Shown here: positions 26,701-33,281 of the stretch, piece by piece
How positions within the stretch are numbered: the first letter of the stretch is position 1
Layout of the letters: each line of letters begins with the position of its first letter
DNA from: an uncultured Fimbriimonas sp.
Lineage (GTDB): Bacteria > Armatimonadota > Fimbriimonadia > Fimbriimonadales > Fimbriimonadaceae
NCBI GenBank assembly: GCA_945952345.1
Contig: CAMFIS010000010.1
Location: 1 to 45,096, forward strand
DNA: 45,096 bases
Direction: 5' to 3'
Notes under the pieces: model-generated
Told to the model about the DNA's origin: nothing
What the model saw: only the letters and a program-made list of their open reading frames with translations
The model's database searches: none
Position numbers and translations under genes: made by a program

Positions 26701-27135
26701 ATGCACTACCTCACGGTTCAAGACGTCCTTTGGATTCACCTTCAAATCGCCAAAAGGCCGGTTAAGTTCAACTACGCCAAGTTGGAAGAGGGAGTGAACT
26801 ACCAGTACGCCTACGGAAAGAGCAAGGACCTGGTGAGCCAGGCTGCGAGGTTCTTCTCCGGTTTTCCTGCAATGAATCCATTCGAATCTGGGAACGAAGC
26901 GGTGACTGCTGCGGCCGGAATCACTTTTCTGGCCCTCAATGGTTACGATCTTAAGGTCGGCGTGAAGGAACTGTCAAGCTGGCTTGAGAAGGCATCAAAT
27001 CCAGCGGAGGCCAATGTGGCGATCGAGACGAGCGTCATCCGTAGCGAGCATGGGCATCATGGCACAACGAAGGAAGTAGCCCAGCACGTGCTGGACAAGT
27101 ACTTCAGCGCGCTGCAGTTGATCGCGACTGCTTAA
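26701..27135 (+). CDS. Fic/Doc-fold protein with degenerate active site
   Basis: A 144-aa protein resembling Doc over its first 100 residues: YLTVQDVLWIH at the N-terminus, then LVSQAARFFSGFPAMNPFESGNEAV and AAAGITFLALNGYDLK (the helix after the Fic loop). The Fic motif HPFxDGNxR reads NPFESGNEA. The catalytic His, the acidic residue and the final Arg are all replaced, while PF and GN remain. Active Fic enzymes transfer AMP or phosphate to proteins; this one is probably inactive or works differently. No antitoxin-like partner is adjacent. TAAACT lies 12 nt before the ATG, with no clear Shine-Dalgarno. Confidence 0.8.
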   Translation: MHYLTVQDVLWIHLQIAKRPVKFNYAKLEEGVNYQYAYGKSKDLVSQAARFFSGFPAMNPFESGNEAVTAAAGITFLALNGYDLKVGVKELSSWLEKASNPAEANVAIETSVIRSEHGHHGTTKEVAQHVLDKYFSALQLIATA

Positions 27136-27151
27136 TGGCTGCCTCGATTTA

Positions 27152-27191
27152 GCCTCGACGCTACGGTCGCAGGCTCCCTACGGGTCGAGGC
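27152..27191. repeat. 40-nt dispersed repeat, copy B
   Basis: 37 of 40 bases identical to 3993-4032. Here the ends GCCTCGAC and GTCGAGGC are perfect 8-bp inverted repeats. It lies between the Fic-like gene and the aquaporin stop codon and may act as a bidirectional terminator. Confidence 0.78.
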
Positions 27192-27212
27192 ATCGTACTG
27201 CCGATTCTTCTA

Positions 27213-27887
27213 CTAACCTAAGTCGGCTGGCGCGCTGCAAGCTGCGCCTTGATCAAGGCGAATGGCTTCGTAACAACGCCCCGCAAGAGTTGCTCCGAGG
27301 ATTGGACCGACGAAGTAAAGCCAAACCGATTTGAGGGCAATCCCTTGGGCAACGATTGCCGGTCCTAAGGACCTCGCAGGATTCATCGAACCTCCCGTGA
27401 TGGGGCCGCCGAGGAGCACTCCGATGACCACGGTTAGCCCAATGGCAAGTCCCGGTACCGCTGGCGGACAGCGTCGGTCGGTCGCGACCGCAACGATGAC
27501 TAGCATCAATAGGAAACTGATGAGGGTTTCACAGATGATGTTGCGTCCGATCGCGCTAGGATCTGTTGGTACATGCAGACCGCCCAGGTGACCAAAGATG
27601 GACCAGCAGATCACCGAAGCTGCGAGCCCGCCAAGAAGTTGGGCAGCCACGTAAGCTGGCGCGTGACGCCAGGGAAAGCGACCCGCAGAAGCGAATGCAA
27701 TGGTTACCGCCGGGTTGAAGTGGGCAGCCGAGATGGGCCCAAGGGCGTAGATCATCGCCATGACGGGTAGCCCGGATATGATTGCGGCTACGAGCAGATC
27801 GATATGACCCACCGACGAAGCGAACACTGGGCACAGAACGATGAAGAATGTGCCGAGAAATTCAGCTGCAATCCGCCGCTTCATCAT
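27213..27887 (-). CDS. Aquaporin-family channel in the ars operon (AqpS-like)
   Basis: A 224-aa major intrinsic protein with six hydrophobic helices. The two pore half-helices carry AHFNPAVT and GSMNPARS, so both NPA boxes are intact. In front it has EFLGTFFIVL, typical of the family. Aquaporins in arsenic operons (AqpS) let arsenite or methylarsenite leave down its gradient. Here the ATG overlaps the arsC stop by 4 nt and no ArsB or Acr3 pump is present, so the channel is the only visible exit route. That role is inferred from context; water or glycerol transport cannot be excluded. Confidence 0.9.
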   Translation of the reverse strand: MMKRRIAAEFLGTFFIVLCPVFASSVGHIDLLVAAIISGLPVMAMIYALGPISAAHFNPAVTIAFASAGRFPWRHAPAYVAAQLLGGLAASVICWSIFGHLGGLHVPTDPSAIGRNIICETLISFLLMLVIVAVATDRRCPPAVPGLAIGLTVVIGVLLGGPITGGSMNPARSLGPAIVAQGIALKSVWLYFVGPILGATLAGRCYEAIRLDQGAACSAPADLG

Positions 27888-28279
27888 GACAATTTCTGCT
27901 CCACTAAGATCCTGATTTCGTCCCGAATTCGTCGGACGGTTTCGATAGGTTGACCCGCTGGGTCATCAAGTCCCCAATCCTCGGTCAGCATGAACTTGGT
28001 TGGGCACGCCTCCGCATCGACCCCACAGCCCATCGAGATGATTTCATCGGCCCGAGCAACCATCTCCTGGGTCAAGAGTTTTGGATGCTGGCCGGTTATC
28101 GGTATGCCAATTTCTTCCATCGCCTGGATCGCGATTGGATTAAGCTGCTTTCCACCCACTGTGCCTGCCGATTCCCCGCAGACCGCTAGACCGCATGTCC
28201 GAGCAAAGTGGTTCACAAATGCTTCGGCCATCTGCGACCGACCGGAGTTGTGGACGCAGACGAAGAGAAGGCAACGCAT
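27884..28279 (-). CDS. arsC: Arsenate reductase, thioredoxin-type (LMW-PTP fold)
   Basis: A 131-aa protein with the phosphatase loop CVHNSGRS (CX5R, Cys8-Arg14) and the redox pair Cys85 and Cys92 in SMGCGVDAEACPTKF, followed by EDWGLDDPAG. This matches thioredoxin-coupled ArsC, which reduces arsenate to arsenite by relaying a disulfide through three cysteines. ATG 28279 lies 1 nt after the arsR stop and gives the family N-terminus; the longer frame reaches back into arsR. It overlaps the aquaporin start. Confidence 0.95.
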   Translation of the reverse strand: MRCLLFVCVHNSGRSQMAEAFVNHFARTCGLAVCGESAGTVGGKQLNPIAIQAMEEIGIPITGQHPKLLTQEMVARADEIISMGCGVDAEACPTKFMLTEDWGLDDPAGQPIETVRRIRDEIRILVEQKLS

Positions 28280-28280
28280 C

Positions 28281-28628
28281 TTAACAGCAGCACCCTTCGC
28301 TGCATTCTCCCTTTGCCATCTCCCCAAAATAGCCAGCGAGGTTTTGAAGAGCGTTTAGATTTACGGTGCAGACCATGGCTTTGCCTTGGCGTGTCATCTC
28401 GATGAGACCCGACGCGGCGAGTTCGTGGAGGTGGTGTGAGACGGTGGACGTAATCTGCTCGGCGCCAGTGACATGACAACAGACTTCGCCGGCTGTGGCT
28501 CCGATAACGCCGCCGTCCTCCAGGACGCTGGCTTTACCACAACACTCTCGGGCGAGGAACTCGACAATGTGGAGGCGTGTCGGATCGGAGAGCGCCTTCA
28601 GCTGCCGTGAAATCATTTCGTTCGCCAT
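28281..28628 (-). CDS. arsR: ArsR-family metalloregulator
   Basis: A 115-aa winged-helix repressor: LKALSDPTRLHIVEFLA, the recognition helix STVSHHLHELAASGLI, and a wing RQGKAMVCTV. Cysteine clusters ECCGK (29-30), EVCCH and the C-terminal GECSEGCCC could bind arsenite; their layout differs from ELCVCDL of E. coli ArsR. It should repress the arsR-arsC-aquaporin operon and release on As(III). The ATG lies inside one arm of a 22-bp inverted repeat, and no Shine-Dalgarno exists. Confidence 0.94.
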   Translation of the reverse strand: MANEMISRQLKALSDPTRLHIVEFLARECCGKASVLEDGGVIGATAGEVCCHVTGAEQITSTVSHHLHELAASGLIEMTRQGKAMVCTVNLNALQNLAGYFGEMAKGECSEGCCC

Positions 28629-28668
28629 CGAAATGATTATATCTTTATTTCGATGGCGAACGAAATGA
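28613..28668 (-). promoter_or_regulatory. arsR promoter inside a 22-bp inverted repeat (double operator)
   Basis: The arms 28613-28634 and 28647-28668 are perfect reverse complements of 22 bp. The core of each is ATTTCGTTCGCCATCGAAAT or its complement. Each arm also has its own half-sites, ATTTCG-N8-CGAAAT. The 12-nt spacer holds a consensus TATAAT (28636-28641, minus strand), 7 nt before the arsR ATG, and the -35 region (TTCGTT) falls in the far arm. Two ArsR dimers would therefore flank the -10. The start codon lies in the downstream arm and the mRNA should be leaderless. Confidence 0.85.
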
Positions 28669-28708
28669 ATTTGTGGCGTGATGCCTCAGCCACGAGTTCT
28701 GCGAGGCG

Positions 28709-28760
28709 TTGAGGCTTTGTTGATGAAGCCTCAACTCTTCGGTCTCAGGCTCATTTCGGC
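28709..28760. repeat. Hairpin plus degraded copy C of the 40-nt repeat
   Basis: TTGAGGCTT (28709-28717) pairs with AAGCCTCAA (28726-28734). From 28728 the sequence follows the 40-nt repeat for 33 nt with four mismatches and then loses similarity. It lies upstream of arsR, outside the operator. The rest of 28669-28960 holds no gene. Confidence 0.6.
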
Positions 28761-28848
28761 AATTATCCATTCGATTCGGCTGACTCAATTGTCGGGAACA
28801 GGAAAGCCCTTGGGCGTGAGTCGTCGCTTGGCGATATTTCAGAAATTC

Positions 28849-28880
28849 GCTGTTGAGGCTTTCTAGACAGCCTCAACAGC
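28849..28880. other. 12-bp palindromic hairpin
   Basis: GCTGTTGAGGCT (28849-28860) and AGCCTCAACAGC (28869-28880) pair perfectly around an 8-nt loop. It contains TTGAGGCT, as does the hairpin at 28709. It may terminate the RbsD-like gene read toward it, but it lacks a T-run. Confidence 0.6.
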
Positions 28881-28914
28881 CAGGGCTCAAATCATCCAAC
28901 GCTTTCAGTTTCAG

Positions 28915-28935
28915 CCCGAAGTCGCCGACTTCGGG
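28915..28935 (-). terminator. Hairpin downstream of the RbsD-like gene
   Basis: CCCGAAGTC (28915-28923), GCC loop, GACTTCGGG (28927-28935), 25 nt past the stop at 28961. On the minus strand it is followed by CTGAAACTG, so it is at best a weak terminator. Confidence 0.45.
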
Positions 28936-28960
28936 TCAATTGAGGCAGCCAGGCGACGCC

Positions 28961-29491
28961 TTAGCCGCCGTTCATGATCTTGCGCAGTTTGCCTTCCTTC
29001 ACCGGACCCCAGTAGGCACAATCCAGTTGCAGGAACACGGAGGTGTAGGGAACGGTGAAGTCCGTCTTCAGGAGCAGAACGCGAAACGTCTTACCGGCTT
29101 CGTCGAGGTTCTTAATGATGTCTTCGTGCAACTCGGTCTTTGTTGGCTTGCCCTTCAGGATCGAGGCAATTTCCTTGCGATATGCGGAAACGCCAGGTGC
29201 CTCAGCTTCCGGAACGTACGCCAGTTCCTTGTCCAGAAAAACGTTGGGCATAACGTGCTTCGCATGAGAGAGCTCGCCCATCACTGCCTTGAGTACCTCG
29301 GTCTGCGAGGCGTGGGTAACGATGGTGCGAATTCCTGGACTATTCTGAGCTGGGTAGGCGGAATCGGCGATTACGATCCAATTGCGATGACCCAATAGCG
29401 GAATTTCCTTCTTGAGGTCAGCTCGCCAAGAAGAACCGGATGGCCGGACGCGAGAGAGAAGTACGGATGCGAGAGTCAGTGAAGCGATCAT
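28961..29491 (-). CDS. Exported RbsD/FucU-like protein
   Basis: A 176-aa protein with a possible N-terminal signal (IASLTLASVLLSRV). The segment LKKEIPLLGHRNWIVIADSAYP lines up with the RbsD/FucU motif LGHxDxIVIADAxFP, whose His and Asp act in sugar anomer exchange (here shown in part: LGHRNWIVIADSAYP). The C-terminal KTDFTVPYTSVFLQLDCAYW resembles the Tyr-containing end of the family. Cytoplasmic RbsD/FucU interconvert sugar anomers; an exported version is unusual. The family call rests on motif reading alone and is moderate. Confidence 0.6.
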   Translation of the reverse strand: MIASLTLASVLLSRVRPSGSSWRADLKKEIPLLGHRNWIVIADSAYPAQNSPGIRTIVTHASQTEVLKAVMGELSHAKHVMPNVFLDKELAYVPEAEAPGVSAYRKEIASILKGKPTKTELHEDIIKNLDEAGKTFRVLLLKTDFTVPYTSVFLQLDCAYWGPVKEGKLRKIMNGG

Positions 29492-29527
29492 GGCAAGACC
29501 TTGCGACCTACCAAGGTTACCAAACTT

Positions 29528-29602
29528 TGGAGCGGGCGACGAGATTCGAACTCGCGACTTTCTCCTTGGGAAGGAGACACTCTACCACTGAGTTACGCCC
29601 GC
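29528..29602 (-). tRNA. tRNA-Gly (CCC)
   Basis: 75 nt including an encoded CCA. The acceptor GCGGGCG pairs with CGCCCGC, the D-arm is ACTC..GAGT, the anticodon loop TTCCCAA gives CCC, and the T-arm is GCGAG-TTCGAAT-CTCGT. It decodes GGG. A second tRNA-Gly lies 36 nt upstream in the same direction. Confidence 0.96.
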
Positions 29603-29638
29603 AGGCGCAATTACATTATAAGCATGAAGTGGGAGGTT

Positions 29639-29712
29639 TGGAGCGGGCGATGAGAATCGAACTCACGTGGCCAGCTTGGAAGGCTGGAGCTTTACCATTA
29701 AGCTACGCCCGC
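29639..29712 (-). tRNA. tRNA-Gly (TCC)
   Basis: 74 nt including encoded CCA. The acceptor GCGGGCG/CGCCCGC is the same as in the neighbouring tRNA. The anticodon loop CTTCCAA gives TCC, reading GGA and GGG. T-arm: GTGAG-TTCGATT-CTCAT. The two tRNAs are probably co-transcribed. Confidence 0.96.
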
Positions 29713-29774
29713 TCGCGAGGTCTATATTATGCACAATCGCCCCCGATCCTTGCCAGACCGGAGGCGACCTTGAC

Positions 29775-31172
29775 CTAGCAGAACTGGAATTCCGGGGACC
29801 CGAAGATGACGCGGAGGACCACATCGGCAACCTGGTTGGCGTTGCGCTGGCTCAAGGCCTGACCGTTCAATGCCAACTGGGCGGCTTCTCCCAGCTTCTT
29901 CAGCTTTGTCTCCGAGAACGAGGCGTCGTACATCGACGCCAACTTGCGCGCGATTCCGTCCGGCGTTGGGTCTCCCGCGAGGATGCTGTAGATCGGATAG
30001 CGTACGCCACCCCTAGCCGCGCCCATCAGCTTGTTGGCCCAGTTGATGCGCTCCACCATTGTCGCCGATGTGATCCACGGCTCGCCCGGCTTCCATCCCG
30101 ATACATCGGGCGGATAGAACAGCCAAAGTCCCTGACTCTTCATGGTCGAGCTGACGGCCTGAGCCGGACCAATCTTGGCCCGTGAACCCTTTTCGTCATT
30201 CGCCGTAGGAGCAAGCTGGGTGGCCATGTTCTCGCCAAGGCCCATGGCTCGTGCCGAAGCGATGCAGAAATCGGCGGGGTTCTTGATGATTCTTCGATAA
30301 GCTCGGTCGGAGTAAAACTCACTTGATTCGACGATCGCCCGAACCAACGTCTTGATGTCGAGTCCTGAACGAACAAAATCGTCGATGAAGGGCTTGAGCG
30401 TAACTGCGTCGGGATTGGGATACACAAACCAGGTCCACATCTTTCGAACGATGAATTCGGCCATCTTGGGCTGCTTGCACAACACATCGATGACATCCTC
30501 GCCGGTCAGGTTTCCGGTCTTGCCCAGAACAGTCTTTACGCCGTCGTCGTGGAGGACCGGCTTAAACATGTACGTCGCCGGAGACTTTTGGGCGTTGCGC
30601 CCGTTGCGGACAAAGCTCCAGCCGGTAAAAGCTCGTGCAGCCTCTTGAATGTCCTTTTCAGTGTAGTTTCCAACACCAAGGGTAAAGAGCTCCATGACTT
30701 CGCGCGCGAAGTTCTCGTTGGCTCGCCCTTTGATGTTGTCTTGGCCATCCAGCCAGATAAGCATCGCCGGATCCTTCGAGACTTCGAGGAGAAGGGTCTT
30801 AAAATTGCCGAGTGCGTTGCGGCGCAGAATTTCGTTCTGCTGAATCATCAGCGGTGCATTGGTGACCTTTTCGGCGCTGGTGGCGAAGTGGTTGTGCCAG
30901 AAGAGAGTCATTTTTTCGACGAGAGGTCGCCGGGTCATAAGCATGCGGGCGGCCCAGCCGACAACCGCTTGCTGAGGCTTGATTTGACCCTTCTGGTCTT
31001 CGACAATCTCCCAGTTGAATTCGAACGCCTCGGGCGTGTTCTCGCAATTGATGAGTTTATCGATTGCGCTCTTGAGCCCGCCCTGGGAGTAATAATTCAG
31101 TTCGGCTTCACTGGCGCCAAGTCCAAACCTGCGAAGGAGGTGCGCAACTTTTTCTTGCTCAGTCAGTGCCAT
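29775..31172 (-). CDS. DUF1800 protein
   Basis: A 465-aa protein with the DUF1800 outline: LLRRFGLGASEAELNYY at the start, MTLFWHNHFATSAEKV, DGQDNIKGRANENFAREVMELFTLGVGNYTEKDI (shown in parts: NENFAREVMELFTLG is diagnostic) and PPDVSGWKPGEPWIT. No signal peptide is obvious. These proteins occur in tandem with DUF1501 proteins, mainly in environmental bacteria; function is not established. AGGA lies 4 nt before the ATG. The 60 nt downstream of its stop leads to the tRNA-Gly pair, so it may be upstream of them on one transcript. Confidence 0.92.
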   Translation of the reverse strand: MALTEQEKVAHLLRRFGLGASEAELNYYSQGGLKSAIDKLINCENTPEAFEFNWEIVEDQKGQIKPQQAVVGWAARMLMTRRPLVEKMTLFWHNHFATSAEKVTNAPLMIQQNEILRRNALGNFKTLLLEVSKDPAMLIWLDGQDNIKGRANENFAREVMELFTLGVGNYTEKDIQEAARAFTGWSFVRNGRNAQKSPATYMFKPVLHDDGVKTVLGKTGNLTGEDVIDVLCKQPKMAEFIVRKMWTWFVYPNPDAVTLKPFIDDFVRSGLDIKTLVRAIVESSEFYSDRAYRRIIKNPADFCIASARAMGLGENMATQLAPTANDEKGSRAKIGPAQAVSSTMKSQGLWLFYPPDVSGWKPGEPWITSATMVERINWANKLMGAARGGVRYPIYSILAGDPTPDGIARKLASMYDASFSETKLKKLGEAAQLALNGQALSQRNANQVADVVLRVIFGSPEFQFC

Positions 31173-31236
31173 ATCATCCTGCTTAACGATTCTAGTCTAT
31201 GGTAGTTCAAGGCAAGGACAAAAGTCCCATGAATAA

Positions 31237-31271
31237 GAAAAGGGGCTAGATTCGAAATCTAGCCCCTTTTC
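31237..31271 (-). terminator. Bidirectional 16-bp terminator
   Basis: GAAAAGGGGCTAGATT (31237-31252) and AATCTAGCCCCTTTTC (31256-31271) form a perfect 16-bp stem with a 3-nt loop. A and T runs at the base make it work on both strands. It ends the 64-aa gene. Confidence 0.92.
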
Positions 31272-31293
31272 AAAGTCGATAAGTGAGTGGTGA

Positions 31294-31488
31294 CTACTCT
31301 TCCTTTGCGTTGGACGACTTGAAGGTCGCTTCGTTTACGAATTTGAAGAGCGTGGTTCCTTGGTAGGAAGCTTTGAGCGCATAGCGAGTTTGCTCACCAG
31401 ACTTGGTCTTTCGCACCATCTTGGTCTTTCGTACGTCGCCTTCTGGCACTTCAACATGAGATCGAGTCTTTAGATTGTAGAATGTCAT
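31294..31488 (-). CDS. Small conserved-looking protein, 64 aa
   Basis: A 64-aa basic protein: MTFYNLKTRSHVEVPEGDVR, then KTKSGEQTRYALKASYQGTTLFKFV. The alternation of short beta-strand-like stretches and Lys/Arg suggests a small beta-rich nucleic-acid binder or ribosome-associated protein, but that is only a guess. The FYNLKTR opening seems familiar from other small bacterial proteins without assigned function. AGGAG is 7 nt before the ATG. It has a near-consensus promoter and a strong terminator of its own, implying abundant expression. Confidence 0.85.
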   Translation of the reverse strand: MTFYNLKTRSHVEVPEGDVRKTKMVRKTKSGEQTRYALKASYQGTTLFKFVNEATFKSSNAKEE

Positions 31489-31558
31489 TTTTTTCTCCTA
31501 AATTGGCAACGAGTTTCCCCCTCGCCCATTCCTTCTAGGTTCAAATTTGCCGAATTAG

Positions 31559-31586
31559 AGAATATCACAATCTCCAGCGTTGTCAA
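31559..31586 (-). promoter_or_regulatory. Consensus promoter of the 64-aa gene
   Basis: On the minus strand: TTGACA (31581-31586), 16-nt spacer, TATTCT (31559-31564). A perfect -35 and a good -10. The leader would be about 65 nt. Confidence 0.8.
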
Positions 31587-31590
31587 GCCT

Positions 31591-31635
31591 AAAAACAATA
31601 GAATCTAGACAAATTAAAGCCATTTGCCTAGATTC
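31591..31635 (-). terminator. Terminator after htrA
   Basis: GAATCTAG (31628-31635 as read on minus) pairs with CTAGATTC (31601-31608) around a 19-nt loop, followed by TATTG and TTTTT (31591-31595). It lies 10 nt after the htrA stop. Confidence 0.55.
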
Positions 31636-31644
31636 AATTGAAGC

Positions 31645-33237
31645 TTACTTGAACGTAATGTCTCGTTCGATCGACATTTGGGCGTTCTTAGCGTAGCGGG
31701 AGACCTTCACGTGAGCTTTGTCGCCCCAGTTGAAATTGCCCATTTCTGAGGTCAAACCTTGGACGGATTCAACTTTCTTCCCACCGATCGACTCGATGAC
31801 ATCGCCAACCTCCAGGCCGTTCTTTGCGGCAACGCCGCCGGGTTCCACCGAAGCGATGACAACGCCGTGCGCACTATCCGGAATTCCATACTTTTTGCGA
31901 AGAGCGGGGGTGAGGTCGCCGATTTCCACGCCAAATTTAGCTTTGCCACTATGGAGCGGCGCAACGTCGGCTTCGCCGGAAGAGTCATCTTGAGACTTGA
32001 ACTTCTTCATGCGATCTTGGAATTTCTTCATATCCGGCGAGTCGAACAAATCTCCGAGATCGTTGCCGTCGAATGTGTAAGCCTTTGCTTTGCTTGCGGC
32101 GGGCTTGGCTTCCTTCGCCTCTTCGAGCGTGACACTTGCGGATCCGCTCTTGCCGTCTCGCAGGTACTCGACCGTCGCCTTTGTGCCTGGAGCGATTTCC
32201 AGCATGGCGTTGCGGAGATCGATCTGACCATCGATCGCCTTGGAGTTGATCTTGACGATGATGTCTCCCTTCTTTATTCCAACTTTGTCGGCCGGTCCGC
32301 CTGGCGAAACATCCTCGACATACGCACCACCCGAAAGCTTCTTCTCACTCAATTCGAACGGCTTGAGGTCGCGAGGGTAGACGCCGATCTGAGATCGAAC
32401 AACTTTGCCTTTTTGAATCAAGATATCTGCGAGGAACCGGACTTCGTTGCTGGGAATCGCGAAGGCGATGCCGTTGCTGCCGCCCGTCTTGGTGAAGATC
32501 GAGCTATTCATTCCCACCACTTGCCCGTCGATATTCACGAGCGGTCCACCTGAGTTGCCAACGTTGATTGCCGCGTCGGTTTGGATAAGGTCAGGGTAGA
32601 AGCGTTCCGTCTGGCCCGTCATGACGTTGTCCGGTACAGCATTTTCACGCTTTACTGCGCTGACATGCCCAAATGTTACGGAGTTTTCCAGACCGTACGG
32701 CGATCCGATCGCCATGACCATTTGGCCAGGAAGCACACTCTTGGAATCCGACATACCAAGGGTCGGCAAATCGTTGGCTTCAATCTTTATGACGGCAACG
32801 TCCCACTCGGGAGCTCGCTTAACTGCGCCTTTGAATTCCCGTCCATCGTTGAGGACGACGGTAACTTGGTCTGCCCCCGAAACGACGTGGTCGTTCGTGA
32901 TGACGTAACCATCCTTTCGGTAAATAAATCCTGCACCTTCGCTACCCGAGATCGGAATCAGCTTGCCTTGCCCATCGCTTTCCCGCCCTGTGATGGCGCG
33001 AATATGGACGACAGCAGGCTTGACATATTGAGCCAAGCTAGTCAGCGAATTATTAAGATTATGCAGAGTGGTTGCTTCTTCGGCCGAGATATTTCCCACA
33101 AGTTTCGTGGCGCCGCTCGACTTTGCCATGGCGGTTGCCGGGTGAAAGCCGTTGGTCATGCTCACAACCGTGCCCACGCCAGCAACAAATCCGCCGGCAA
33201 TCATGACGTATGCTGTCCAAGGTCGAACTGTTTTCAT
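31645..33237 (-). CDS. htrA: HtrA/DegP-type serine protease with two PDZ domains
   Basis: A 530-aa envelope protease. One N-terminal membrane helix or signal (AYVMIAGGFVAGVGTVVSM) is followed by a trypsin domain with the triad His117 (TNDHVV), Asp146 (WDVAVIKI) and Ser229 (GNSGGPL). PDZ1 lies at about 310-385 (GGAYVEDVSPGGPADKVGIK) and PDZ2 at about 435-520 (HGVVIASVEPGGVAAKNGLE). DegP-like enzymes degrade or hold misfolded envelope proteins. ATG 33237 has AAAGGAAACCC upstream; the 16 extra in-frame codons before it are non-homologous. It is the last gene of the sigma/anti-sigma/RseB operon. Confidence 0.95.
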   Translation of the reverse strand: MKTVRPWTAYVMIAGGFVAGVGTVVSMTNGFHPATAMAKSSGATKLVGNISAEEATTLHNLNNSLTSLAQYVKPAVVHIRAITGRESDGQGKLIPISGSEGAGFIYRKDGYVITNDHVVSGADQVTVVLNDGREFKGAVKRAPEWDVAVIKIEANDLPTLGMSDSKSVLPGQMVMAIGSPYGLENSVTFGHVSAVKRENAVPDNVMTGQTERFYPDLIQTDAAINVGNSGGPLVNIDGQVVGMNSSIFTKTGGSNGIAFAIPSNEVRFLADILIQKGKVVRSQIGVYPRDLKPFELSEKKLSGGAYVEDVSPGGPADKVGIKKGDIIVKINSKAIDGQIDLRNAMLEIAPGTKATVEYLRDGKSGSASVTLEEAKEAKPAASKAKAYTFDGNDLGDLFDSPDMKKFQDRMKKFKSQDDSSGEADVAPLHSGKAKFGVEIGDLTPALRKKYGIPDSAHGVVIASVEPGGVAAKNGLEVGDVIESIGGKKVESVQGLTSEMGNFNWGDKAHVKVSRYAKNAQMSIERDITFK

Positions 33238-33281
33238 GGGTTTCCTTTCATTGTAATGGAATCTTTGGGTGAATAGGTTCC

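Noticed and set aside
26701-27135. Active toxin of a Doc-Phd toxin-antitoxin pair
   Set aside because: The catalytic motif is lost and no antitoxin gene lies next to it.
29528-29712. tRNA pair as attachment site of an integrated element
   Set aside because: No integrase, no direct repeat of a tRNA 3' end and no phage genes were seen in the window.
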